Below are positions 1-5,752 of a stretch of 6,366 bases of DNA, piece by piece. The stretch covers positions 1 to 6,366 of the forward strand of contig JAAZDZ010000241.1 in the NCBI GenBank assembly GCA_012512545.1, in the 5' to 3' direction. Under the pieces are notes generated by a model, which had not been told where the DNA came from, made no database searches, and saw only the letters and a program-made list of their open reading frames with translations. Origin of the DNA: Alcaligenaceae bacterium (GTDB taxonomy: Bacteria > Pseudomonadota > Gammaproteobacteria > Burkholderiales > Burkholderiaceae_B). Every line of letters begins with the position of its first letter. Within the stretch, counting starts at the first letter, position 1. The translations under genes and the position numbers were made by a program.

Positions 1-73
1 CCGCCTCAATGCAGTGGATTCGGGTGTTAGCCGCCTGCGCGACATATTCAATAACAGAGGTGGGTGTTTGCAT
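1..73 (-). CDS. Unidentified protein, N-terminal fragment (runs off the left edge)
   Basis: An ATG at 73-71 opens a frame with no stop to the window edge. It gives 24 codons starting MQTPTSVIEYVAQAANTR and continuing IHCIEA. It begins 10 bases after the TGA of the upstream ABC ATPase gene, on the same strand, so it is probably the next gene of the same transcript. No strong Shine-Dalgarno is visible (only GAG around 82-80), as expected if translation is coupled to the ATPase gene. The tail RIHCIEA, with the next codon starting in G, faintly recalls the start of alpha/beta-hydrolases (R-I-H-x-x-E-A-G), but 24 residues are too few to assign a family. Position suggests a role linked to the importer; this is inference only. 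Confidence 0.55.
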   Translation of the reverse strand, partial: MQTPTSVIEYVAQAANTRIHCIEA

Positions 74-83
74 GGTGATGAGC

Positions 84-875
84 TCAAAGCATCAGAAGAT
101 CATCAATAATGATGAAAGGAGTGCCCAGGCGGCAGCGTTCTACCCGGGCTTCCAGCCGGAATGCCCGGGCCAGCACGGCAGGGGCGAGCGCTTCTTCTGC
201 CGGGCCCTGGGCGATGATGCGGCCTTCGTGCAGCACCAGCACCTGATCGGCATAACGCACTGCCATGTTCAAGTCGTGCAGCACAACGACGATAATCAGA
301 TTCTGTTCGCCTGCCAGGCGGCGCAACAGCCTCATGACATGGTGCTGGTGATTAGGGTCGAGCGCCGCCAGAGGTTCGTCCAGAAGAAGGGCGCGCGGCT
401 GGTGAAGCAGGGCCTGGGCCAGCCATACCAGTTGTTTCTGGCCGCCAGATAATTCATCCAGATAGCGGGGCAACAGGTCAGTGAGACCCAGATTGGCTGC
501 TGTTGAAGCAATGCGTTGCGCGGCATCTGCGGGCGGGCGCCCTTGGGCATGCAAGGCGACGCGCAGGCAATCGTATACGTTCAGGTGCAGTATGCCGGGC
601 GCGGCCTGGGGAAGATAACGCACGGTTGCCGATCGGCGGGCAGCAGCCAGGGGGCGCAGATCAAGCCCGTCAAGCTCCAGGCGTTCGGCCTGGCAGGGCA
701 GAAAGCCCGCAATGCAGCGCAGCAGGGTGGATTTTCCCGCCCCGTTGGGGCCAGCGACCGCGACCACCTGCCCGCCAGGCAGGGGGCGGGCGCTGAGTCC
801 TTGCAAGACGGGGCGTGTGCCCAAAGCACAATGCAGGTCTTGCAGCAGAAGGGAAGAGGGCGCTGATGCAGGCAT
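84..875 (-). CDS. ABC transporter ATP-binding protein (FecE/FhuC/BtuD type)
   Basis: This is the cytoplasmic ATPase subunit of a metal-chelate importer; it hydrolyses ATP to drive uptake through the FecCD permease encoded just upstream. The 263-residue product has all hallmarks of the family: Walker A GPNGAGKST (about 42-50), Q-loop glutamine in LPQAAPG (90), signature LSGGQKQ (142-148), Walker B ALLLDEP (162-168), D-loop ALDP and H-loop histidine in VLHDLN (200). Length is typical. I chose the ATG at 875-873 because it lies 2 bases after the permease TGA and has a GGAGG at 891-887. The open frame extends upstream to 1061, but that part overlaps the permease and would add an unrelated 62 residues. 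Substrate cannot be told from the ATPase: ferric siderophore, heme or cobalamin all fit. No substrate-binding protein is visible in the window. Confidence 0.93.
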   Translation of the reverse strand: MPASAPSSLLLQDLHCALGTRPVLQGLSARPLPGGQVVAVAGPNGAGKSTLLRCIAGFLPCQAERLELDGLDLRPLAAARRSATVRYLPQAAPGILHLNVYDCLRVALHAQGRPPADAAQRIASTAANLGLTDLLPRYLDELSGGQKQLVWLAQALLHQPRALLLDEPLAALDPNHQHHVMRLLRRLAGEQNLIIVVVLHDLNMAVRYADQVLVLHEGRIIAQGPAEEALAPAVLARAFRLEARVERCRLGTPFIIIDDLLML

Positions 876-877
876 GC

Positions 878-1921
878 TCAGTGCTGCCTCCGCCGTGATA
901 GCACCCCAATGAAAAAGGGGATGCCGATCAGGGTGGTGACAATGCCTACGGGTATTTCGATTTGCGTATTGAGTTGCTTGGCGCAGGCCGAAGCCGCCAG
1001 CAGAATGAGCGCGCCTGTGCAAGCGCTTGCAGGCAGAAACCAGCGGTGGTCTTCGCCCCACAGGCGTCTGGCGATATGCGGCGCCACCAGGCCGACAAAA
1101 CCGACCACCCCCACCAGAGCGACAGCCGTCGCGGCCAGCAGGCTTACGCGCAACAATGCCCAGCGACGCACCCGGCGGGTGTCCACTCCCAGGCTGCCTG
1201 CGCGCTCTTCGCCAAAGCGTAAGGCCGTCAGGGGCCAGGCTTGCCGCCAGGATGCGATTCCAGTAACCAGCAGCGCGGCCGTGAGAAACGCCACGTCGGG
1301 CCAGCGGCTGCTGCTCAGGCTGCCCATCATCCAGTACAGAAGATTCTGCAGGGCAGCAGCGTCCGATACGAGCTGGATCAGCGTCAGCAAGGCGTTGAAG
1401 CCAAATACCAGGGCAATGCCCAGCAGGACAATGCCTTGCTGGGCCATTTTCATGCGCCGGGCAGCCTGATCCAGCATCAGGCTACATAAGAGAGCCAGAA
1501 TGAAGGCGTTGGCGGCGGCGGCATATTGAACCGGAATACCGGGAATATGAACGCCCAGAGCCAGGGATAAGGCGGCGCCCAGGGCGGCCGCCGAAGACAC
1601 CCCCAGAGTAAAGGGGCTGGCCAGGGGGTTATCCAGCACGGTTTGCATTTCGGCTCCGGCCAGCCCCAGGCTGGCGCCCACCACAATGGCCATCAGTGCC
1701 TGAGGCAGCCTTAATTCCCACACGATGAAATGCGCGGTGCTATCCGGCTGCTGCGGGTGGGTCAGGGCATGCCAGACTTCGTGCCAGCTCAAAGCTGCCG
1801 CGCCGCTGCCTATGTCGAGCGCCAGGAATGCCAGAATCAGGGCCGCGCTACCCAGCAGCAGGCGGCTGCGGGAAGCGTTGCGGTTGGTTTTTGGCGGATT
1901 CAGGCCCTGGACGCCGCGCAT
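878..1921 (-). CDS. FecCD-family ABC transporter permease (iron-chelate/cobalamin uptake)
   Basis: This integral inner-membrane permease carries a ferric-siderophore, heme or vitamin B12 substrate from the periplasm to the cytoplasm, powered by the ATPase encoded downstream. The 347-residue protein has a short basic cytoplasmic N-terminus (about 1-20) followed by many hydrophobic segments, as in the ten-helix BtuC/FecCD fold. Family stretches are clear: RLPQALMAIVVGASLGLAGA (71-90), the MQTVLDNPLASPFTLG block (92-107), the loop near FGEERAGSLGVDTRRVRRW (236-254) that should contact the ATPase, GFVGLVAPHIARR (274-286) and EIPVGIVTTLIGIPFFIGVL (322-341). The ATG at 1921-1919 overlaps an in-frame TGA that directly follows the TAG of cpoB (TAGTGATG). 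A GTG at 1924-1922 would add one residue and is less likely. Coupling to cpoB translation is probable. The substrate is not determined. Confidence 0.93.
   Translation of the reverse strand: MRGVQGLNPPKTNRNASRSRLLLGSAALILAFLALDIGSGAAALSWHEVWHALTHPQQPDSTAHFIVWELRLPQALMAIVVGASLGLAGAEMQTVLDNPLASPFTLGVSSAAALGAALSLALGVHIPGIPVQYAAAANAFILALLCSLMLDQAARRMKMAQQGIVLLGIALVFGFNALLTLIQLVSDAAALQNLLYWMMGSLSSSRWPDVAFLTAALLVTGIASWRQAWPLTALRFGEERAGSLGVDTRRVRRWALLRVSLLAATAVALVGVVGFVGLVAPHIARRLWGEDHRWFLPASACTGALILLAASACAKQLNTQIEIPVGIVTTLIGIPFFIGVLSRRRQH
887..891 (-). promoter_or_regulatory. Ribosome binding site of the ABC ATPase gene
   Basis: GGAGG on the minus strand lies 11 bases before the ATG at 875. It sits inside the last codons of the permease gene and supports the short ATPase start over the longer open frame. 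Confidence 0.6.
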
Positions 1922-1923
1922 CA

Positions 1924-2604
1924 CTACAGAAGCTGCAGCCTGCTCTTGGCGGTTTCTGCCGCATGGGTGTCGGGGTATTCCTGGACGATGCGCTGCAGGC
2001 TGGCGCGCGCGCCTTGAAGGTCGTTCAGTTCAACCTGGCTGGCCGCGATGACCAGCAAGGCATCGGGAGCGCGCGGGTTGGCCGGTGCGGCCTTGATCAT
2101 GTTTTCCAGGCCGGCTATGGAGCCTTTGAAGTCTTTCGTGGCGTAGAGACTGCTGCCGCGATAGAAGCGCGCGTCGTGGACCAGGGCGCTTTGCGGGTAG
2201 GACTGAATGAACTGGGTCAGTTCTTTGGATGCTGCCTGGTACTGGCCTGCCCGGAAGTTTTGCATGGCCCGATCGTAAGCGCCTTGTTCGGCCGGGTCGG
2301 ATACCTGAATGGAAGAGCCGCTGCCCGATGTGTTGGCGGGCTGACTGCGCTGTGATTGATGGCTCAGGCGCTCGACTTCGCCTCGCAGCCGGGCCACTTC
2401 CTGTTGCAGGATGTCGATCTGATCAGCTTGCTGGACCCGAATCTGACGGCTTTGGTCAACAAGCGTCTGGAGTTGTTCACGCAGGTCGAGAATGGCGCGC
2501 CTGGCCTGGTCGTCGGCAAACGCATGAACGGGAGCGCTGAACAGGCCGACAGACAGCGCGGCGGCCAGTACAGTGCTTCTGAAAAGGGGGAAACTCAGGC
2601 TCAT
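1924..2604 (-). CDS. cpoB: Cell division coordinator CpoB (YbgF), TPR protein
   Basis: CpoB is a periplasmic partner of TolA; in E. coli it coordinates PBP1B and peptidoglycan synthesis with outer-membrane constriction at the septum. The 226-residue product shows an N-terminal signal peptide (about 1-28 or 1-30, cleavage near VHA or AFA), a polar helical coiled-coil segment (about 33-82, rich in Gln, Arg and Leu, the trimerisation region in the family), and a Ser/Gly/Gln-rich linker (about 83-105). A TPR domain follows (about 107-226) with repeats starting at YDRAMQNFRAGQYQAA, DARFYRGSSLYATKDF and DALLVIAASQVELNDL. Length is usual for betaproteobacteria. It lies after pal as in many proteobacteria, but a strong terminator separates the two genes. 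The stop is TAG followed at once by TGA. GGACGGA about 10 bases before the ATG may serve as the ribosome binding site. Confidence 0.95.
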   Translation of the reverse strand: MSLSFPLFRSTVLAAALSVGLFSAPVHAFADDQARRAILDLREQLQTLVDQSRQIRVQQADQIDILQQEVARLRGEVERLSHQSQRSQPANTSGSGSSIQVSDPAEQGAYDRAMQNFRAGQYQAASKELTQFIQSYPQSALVHDARFYRGSSLYATKDFKGSIAGLENMIKAAPANPRAPDALLVIAASQVELNDLQGARASLQRIVQEYPDTHAAETAKSRLQLL

Positions 2605-2620
2605 TGTGTGTATCCGTCCA

Positions 2621-2660
2621 AATAAAAAACGCCGCGGTGGGGCATGCCCGCCACGGCGCT
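2621..2660 (-). terminator. Rho-independent terminator after pal
   Basis: On the minus strand a G+C-rich hairpin (2658-2630) is followed by a run of six T (2629-2624), then ATTT. Arms pair 2658-2654 with 2634-2630, and 2652-2647 with 2641-2636; the pairs are G-C apart from one G-T wobble. One mismatch splits the arms and the loop is about 5 bases (GCATG). It starts 25 bases after the pal TAA and ends about 20 bases before the cpoB ATG. It should stop most Tol-Pal transcripts before cpoB, so cpoB needs readthrough or its own promoter. Confidence 0.88.
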
Positions 2661-2682
2661 ACGGCAAACAGCGGTACCGGTA

Positions 2683-3183
2683 TTATTGCTGATAAACGAT
2701 GTCTGCGCGGCGGTTCTCTGCGTAGTCGGCCTCGGTGTTGCCCATGGCGCGAGGACGTTCCTTGCCAAAGCTGATGGCCTCAACCTGGCTGGCATTGACG
2801 CCCAGCAGGCTCATCATGCGCGAAACCGCTTCGGAACGACGCTGGCCCAGAGCCAGGTTGTATTCAGAGCCGCCACGTGCGTCAGCGTGGCCTTCAATGC
2901 GAATCCGCTGCTGCGAATTGCTGCGCAGGTAGCCGGAGTGCATTTCGACCACGTTGCGGTATTGCTCGGGAATGCTGTAGCTGTCGAATTCGAAGTACAC
3001 CTAACGCTGTTGCGCCAGAGGGCTCTGGGGGTTGAACGGGTCCATGATCTGGCCCGTGCTGGCACTGCCCGCTCCGGAGCCACCAGTCGAAGTGCCCGTT
3101 TCATCGAGGGGCACGGAACTGCAAGCCGCCAAGGCTACGGTCAGAGCGGCGAGGGTAAGGCTTTTTGCGATGCGCGAGCTCAT
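2683..3183 (-). CDS. pal: Peptidoglycan-associated lipoprotein Pal, interrupted by an in-frame TAG
   Basis: Pal is an outer-membrane lipoprotein that binds peptidoglycan and TolB and is the outer end of the Tol-Pal system. The frame begins at ATG 3183 (AAGGAA ribosome site at 3194-3189). It has a lipoprotein signal peptide with lipobox LAAC (acylated Cys21), a Ser/Gly/Thr-rich linker, and DPFNPQSPLAQQR to residue 60. Codon 61 is TAG (3003-3001). In the same frame the OmpA-like domain then continues without damage: VYFEFDSYS, the peptidoglycan-binding block EGHADARGGSEYNLALGQRR, ISFGKERPRA, and NRRADIVYQQ before TAA at 2685-2683. With codon 61 read as sense the protein is 166 residues, the normal length. 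As written, only a 60-residue lipopeptide without the binding domain is made. A GTG follows the TAG directly, but a restart there would lack the signal peptide. The cause may be sequencing error, recent mutation or amber suppression. Confidence 0.93.
3001..3003 (-). other. In-frame amber codon inside pal
   Basis: The minus strand reads CAA CAG CGT TAG GTG TAC TTC. The TAG separates residue 60 from the conserved VYF strand that opens the OmpA-like domain, and no shift of frame is involved. One base change could make it from TCG (Ser), CAG (Gln), TTG (Leu), TGG (Trp), TAC/TAT (Tyr), AAG (Lys) or GAG (Glu). From memory, related Pal proteins read QQRSVYF here, so TCG to TAG is the most likely origin. 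Confidence 0.9.
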
Positions 3184-3188
3184 TGAAT

Positions 3189-3194
3189 TTCCTT
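3189..3194 (-). promoter_or_regulatory. pal: Ribosome binding site of pal
   Basis: AAGGAA on the minus strand ends 5 bases before the pal ATG at 3183, within the AT-rich 33-base gap after tolB. Its presence shows that initiation signals of pal are intact even though the gene has an internal stop. Confidence 0.65.
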
Positions 3195-3216
3195 TTAAAA
3201 GAGAGTCACACGTAAT

Positions 3217-4503
3217 TTAATCAGTAAACGGGCCCCAGACCGGCTCGCGGACTTTGCCGTTGAGCGCCGAAAGGGTCTGGCGCACGCGACCATCAACAGA
3301 GGTCACGGCAAGGACGCTGCGGCCATCCTGAACCGAGCTGTAAAGCACTTGCATCCCATTGGGAGCAAAACTCGGTGATTCGTCGTCAGGACCTGCGGTA
3401 AGCAGTTGTTCAGAACCACTGGCAAGATCCAGCAGGGCCAGACGGAAAGCACCGTTTCTTCGTGCAACGTACACCAGGTTGTTACTGTCGGGCGACAGGG
3501 TCGGTGAAATATTGTAACTCCCCTGAAAGGTGAGCCGTTGCGCATCGCCACCGGAAACAGGCACGCGGTAAATCTGCGGGCTGCCACCGCGATCGCTGGT
3601 AAAAATCAGCGAACTGCCATCGGGCGTATATTGGGGTTCAGTGTCGATCAGCGGGGAACGCATGACGCGCCGCAGGCCCGTGCCATCGAGATTCATGGTG
3701 TAGATTTGCGAAATGCCGTCGCGGGAAAGCACCACAGCAAGCTGGTTGCCGTTGGGCGCCCATGCCGGAGCGCTGTTATTGCCCTTGAAGTTGGCGACGG
3801 GCGTGCGCTGGCCGCTGGCCAGCGTCTGTACGTACACAACAGGCTTGCCGAGCTCGAAGCTCACATAAGCCAGTTGCTTGCCATCGGGCGACCATGCGGG
3901 AGAAATAATCGAGTGTTTGGAGCGCAGCATGACCTGCGGATTCTGCCCGTCTGCGTCAGCAATTTGTAACTCATAGGTGTCGCCGGTTTGCAACACATAG
4001 GCAATGCGGGTGGAAAATACGCCGCGCACGCCAGTGATGTGTTCGTAGATGCGATCAGCAATCCGGTGCGACAGGCGGCGCAGTTCGCGCTCGCTGCCGG
4101 CAAAAGCGACCGCGTCGATTTGTGTCTGGCGGAGATTGTCTACCAGGCGGTAGCTGATGTTGTATTGACCACCGGCTTCGGTCACGCTGCCATAGGCAAG
4201 GTAATCGGCGCCGCGGTTGCTCCATTCGGCAAAGCTGATCTGGCTTTCTGTACCCAGGTTGGCGCCAGTGGCATTGATCAGCCTGAACTGGCCGGAACGA
4301 GATAGATCAGAGCGGATGATTTCCGATACGTTGCGGCCTTGGGCGTGGCCGTTGAAATCCGCAATGGCGATGGGGTACTGCGTGGCGCCGACGCCGGAAA
4401 TATCGACCCTCAATTGGGCCTGGACTTGCGGTGCCGCAAAGGCGACGGCCGCTGCCAGCATGGCACCAGCCCAACTGCGCCATGAAGTGGCATAACTGGT
4501 CAT
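3217..4503 (-). CDS. tolB: Tol-Pal system periplasmic protein TolB
   Basis: TolB is a soluble periplasmic protein that binds Pal and, through its N-terminal strand (the TolB box), the C-terminal domain of TolA. The 428-residue product carries a signal peptide (about 1-29, cleavage after VQA), then QLRVDISGVGATQYPIAIAD, which corresponds to the mature N-terminal TolA-contacting segment. An alpha/beta N-terminal domain follows to about residue 160. The rest is a beta-propeller marked by the repeated motif S-P-x-W/Y/L-S/A-P-D/N-G-x-x-L-x-Y: SPAWSPDGKQLAYVS (201), APAWAPNGNQLAVVL (245), EPQYTPDGSSLIFTS (289), SPTLSPDSNNLVYVA (333), SPSFAPNGMQVLYSS (376) and the closing EPVWGPFTD. Length is typical. 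The gene starts 14 bases after the tolA TGA with a clear AGGAG site in the gap, and is followed 33 bases later by pal. Confidence 0.97.
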   Translation of the reverse strand: MTSYATSWRSWAGAMLAAAVAFAAPQVQAQLRVDISGVGATQYPIAIADFNGHAQGRNVSEIIRSDLSRSGQFRLINATGANLGTESQISFAEWSNRGADYLAYGSVTEAGGQYNISYRLVDNLRQTQIDAVAFAGSERELRRLSHRIADRIYEHITGVRGVFSTRIAYVLQTGDTYELQIADADGQNPQVMLRSKHSIISPAWSPDGKQLAYVSFELGKPVVYVQTLASGQRTPVANFKGNNSAPAWAPNGNQLAVVLSRDGISQIYTMNLDGTGLRRVMRSPLIDTEPQYTPDGSSLIFTSDRGGSPQIYRVPVSGGDAQRLTFQGSYNISPTLSPDSNNLVYVARRNGAFRLALLDLASGSEQLLTAGPDDESPSFAPNGMQVLYSSVQDGRSVLAVTSVDGRVRQTLSALNGKVREPVWGPFTD

Positions 4504-4511
4504 ATCTGGTT

Positions 4512-4516
4512 CTCCT
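4512..4516 (-). promoter_or_regulatory. tolB: Ribosome binding site of tolB
   Basis: AGGAG on the minus strand lies 8 bases before the tolB ATG, inside the 14-base tolA-tolB gap. It is the clearest ribosome site among the Tol genes here. Confidence 0.65.
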
Positions 4517-4517
4517 G

Positions 4518-5732
4518 TCAGTCGTACATTTTATGGTCAATGTCCATCCAGCCCGGGTATTTTCCACCGGGCGGAGTGGGCAGGGGGGAGCATCCGAAGA
4601 CGCCCTTGCGCGCGGCCTCATCGAAGCCGGAATTGCCTGACGAGCGCCTGAGCTGTACATCGCGTACAGTGCCGTCGGGATTCAGGCTCACCCGGAATTG
4701 TACTGTCGGATTACTGCCGCTTTGTCTGCTGGGTGGAATATAAGTAGTCGCGCCCCGGATGCAGGCTGCAACCCTGCCAGCATAGCCGGAGTCGCCGCCA
4801 CCGCCCGCCGCCTGATTGCGGTCGTCCGTGCCGCCGGGAATGCCGGCAGCGCCCAGGGCGTCACCGCGCATGGCGGCACGCAAGGCTTCACGTTTGGCGG
4901 CCTCTTCCTTGGCTTTCTTCGCAGCGGCAGCTTTGCGGGCCGCTTCTTCCTTGGCTTTCTTTTCAGCGGCCGCCTTGGCAGCCGCTTCTTCTTTGGCCTT
5001 GCGCTCAGCTTCTTCCTTGGCCTTGCGCTCAGCCTCTTCCTTGGCCTTACGCTCGGCTTCTTCCTTGGCCTTACGCTCAGCCTCTTCCTTGGCCTTACGC
5101 TCGGCTTCTTCCTTGGCCTTACGTTCAGCTTCTTCCTTGGCCTTACGTTCAGCTTCTTCCTTGGCCTTGCGCTCAGCTTCTTCTTTGGCCTTGCGCTCAG
5201 CTTCTTCTTTGGCCTTGCGTTCGGCTTCTTCCTTGGCCTTGCATTCAGCTTCTTCTTTGGCCTTACGCTCGGCTTCTTCTTTTTCCTGCTGGCGCTTGCG
5301 TGCTTCCTCAAGCGCGATCTCAGGGTCGGGTTCCGGCTCGGCTTCGGGCACCGGGGGTGTGGTCACGGGCTCCGGCTCGGGTTCAGGCAGGGGCTCGGGT
5401 GCGGGCTCAGGCTCTGGAGCCGGTTCTGGTTCAGGTACGGGCGTTGGTTCCGGCTCAGGTTCGGGTTCGGGCGCAGGTTCCGGCTCGGGCTCCTCTGTGG
5501 TTTCCTCTTCTTCAATGGGCTCTTCGGGCTGGGCGTCGGGCGATACGCCGTCCGTCCATAGCTCTACCTGCACCGGCAAAGGTGTGGAAGGCGTGGAGAC
5601 AAAGCCCACCAGCATGAAGGCGAACAGCAGGGCATGTATGCCAATGGCATAGCCGAATGACCGCCGTTCCTCGCGTTGCTCTTGCGTGAGGGGGTGGGTT
5701 CTTTCAGAGGTGTTGCGCTTGAAAACTGACAT
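4518..5732 (-). CDS. tolA: Cell envelope integrity protein TolA
   Basis: TolA is anchored in the inner membrane by TolQ/TolR and spans the periplasm to reach TolB and Pal. Counting from the ATG at 5732 (404 residues): a basic/acidic cytoplasmic N-terminus (1-25), one transmembrane helix (about 26-46, [18 protein letters not shown]) with the conserved His33, and a Pro/Glu-rich spacer (about 69-138). A long charged helix follows (about 140-290) containing twelve KEEAERKA octads (151-246) and two 14-residue KEEAxxKAAAxKKA units. After a Gly-rich hinge (about 291-316) comes the globular C-terminal domain (about 317-404) with Cys324 and Cys381, the usual disulfide pair. A TTG at 5735 would add one residue. 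No good ribosome site precedes the start, and an in-frame extension of tolR would end in TGATG at this ATG, so translational coupling is likely. Odd points are an extra Cys164 within the helix and Ala at the place of the Ser in the E. coli Ser-x3-His membrane motif. Confidence 0.96.
   Translation of the reverse strand: MSVFKRNTSERTHPLTQEQREERRSFGYAIGIHALLFAFMLVGFVSTPSTPLPVQVELWTDGVSPDAQPEEPIEEEETTEEPEPEPAPEPEPEPEPTPVPEPEPAPEPEPAPEPLPEPEPEPVTTPPVPEAEPEPDPEIALEEARKRQQEKEEAERKAKEEAECKAKEEAERKAKEEAERKAKEEAERKAKEEAERKAKEEAERKAKEEAERKAKEEAERKAKEEAERKAKEEAERKAKEEAERKAKEEAAAKAAAEKKAKEEAARKAAAAKKAKEEAAKREALRAAMRGDALGAAGIPGGTDDRNQAAGGGGDSGYAGRVAACIRGATTYIPPSRQSGSNPTVQFRVSLNPDGTVRDVQLRRSSGNSGFDEAARKGVFGCSPLPTPPGGKYPGWMDIDHKMYD
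4911..4994 (-). repeat. Two imperfect 42-bp tandem repeats in tolA
   Basis: Two 14-codon units encode [14 protein letters not shown] and [14 protein letters not shown], directly after the octad array. They resemble the Ala/Lys-rich helix of E. coli TolA more closely than the octads do and probably extend the same periplasmic helix. Confidence 0.75.
4984..5271 (-). repeat. Twelve tandem 24-bp repeats in tolA (KEEAERKA octads)
   Basis: Twelve units of exactly 24 bp, starting at 4984 and every 24 bases to 5248, are joined without spacers; an 11-base partial unit follows at 5272-5282. Differences between units are third-position changes, apart from one (5241-5243) that turns Arg into Cys. Units at 5032 and 5080 are identical and share a rare variant, and units at 5104 and 5128 are identical, which points to internal duplication by slippage or unequal crossing-over. 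In the protein they form an Arg/Lys/Glu helix with i to i+4 charge pairs. Confidence 0.95.
5319..5525 (-). repeat. Pro/Glu-rich low-complexity segment of tolA
   Basis: About 69 codons made mostly of EP, PEPEP and PAPEPEP units, with an acidic run EEEETTEEP at the start. It lies between the membrane helix and the long charged helix. It is likely an extended, polyproline-like spacer, similar in kind to the Pro-rich region of TonB. Confidence 0.85.
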
Positions 5733-5752
5733 CAACGGAATGGCATCGACGC

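Noticed and set aside
876..1061. Upstream extension of the ABC ATPase frame to position 1061.
   Set aside because: It overlaps the well-supported permease C-terminus, has no family similarity, and a good ATG with GGAGG exists at 875.
1828..2355. Plus-strand open frame of 175 codons opposite cpoB and the permease start.
   Set aside because: It is antisense to cpoB, which has a clear signal peptide, coiled coil and TPRs; the shadow has no recognisable motif and crosses gene borders.
2630..2658. The pal-cpoB hairpin as a possible operator or small-RNA gene.
   Set aside because: The T run immediately after the hairpin on the gene strand and its place after the pal stop fit an intrinsic terminator; nothing else points to a separate RNA.
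3001..3003. The pal TAG as a selenocysteine-like or classic programmed readthrough site.
   Set aside because: Selenocysteine uses TGA, and the bases after the TAG (GTGTAC) do not match known strong readthrough contexts; I saw no obvious stem-loop just downstream. General suppression remains possible and is listed as a finding.
2644..3186. Plus-strand open frame of 180 codons opposite pal.
   Set aside because: Its content is the complement of the conserved Pal domain; high G+C keeps antisense frames open. No start signals or motifs support it.
4984..5271. Regular 24-bp repeats that might suggest a CRISPR or other repeat-spacer array.
   Set aside because: Units abut with no spacers, keep the tolA frame and vary mainly at third codon positions, so this is a coding tandem repeat.
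4698..5652. Two long open frames on the plus strand (4698-5561 and 4816-5652) rich in Leu/Phe/Gly or Ala/Ser.
   Set aside because: They are antisense shadows of the tolA repeats: the 24-bp array and Pro/Glu codons lack stops in several frames. The products are monotonous and match no known family.
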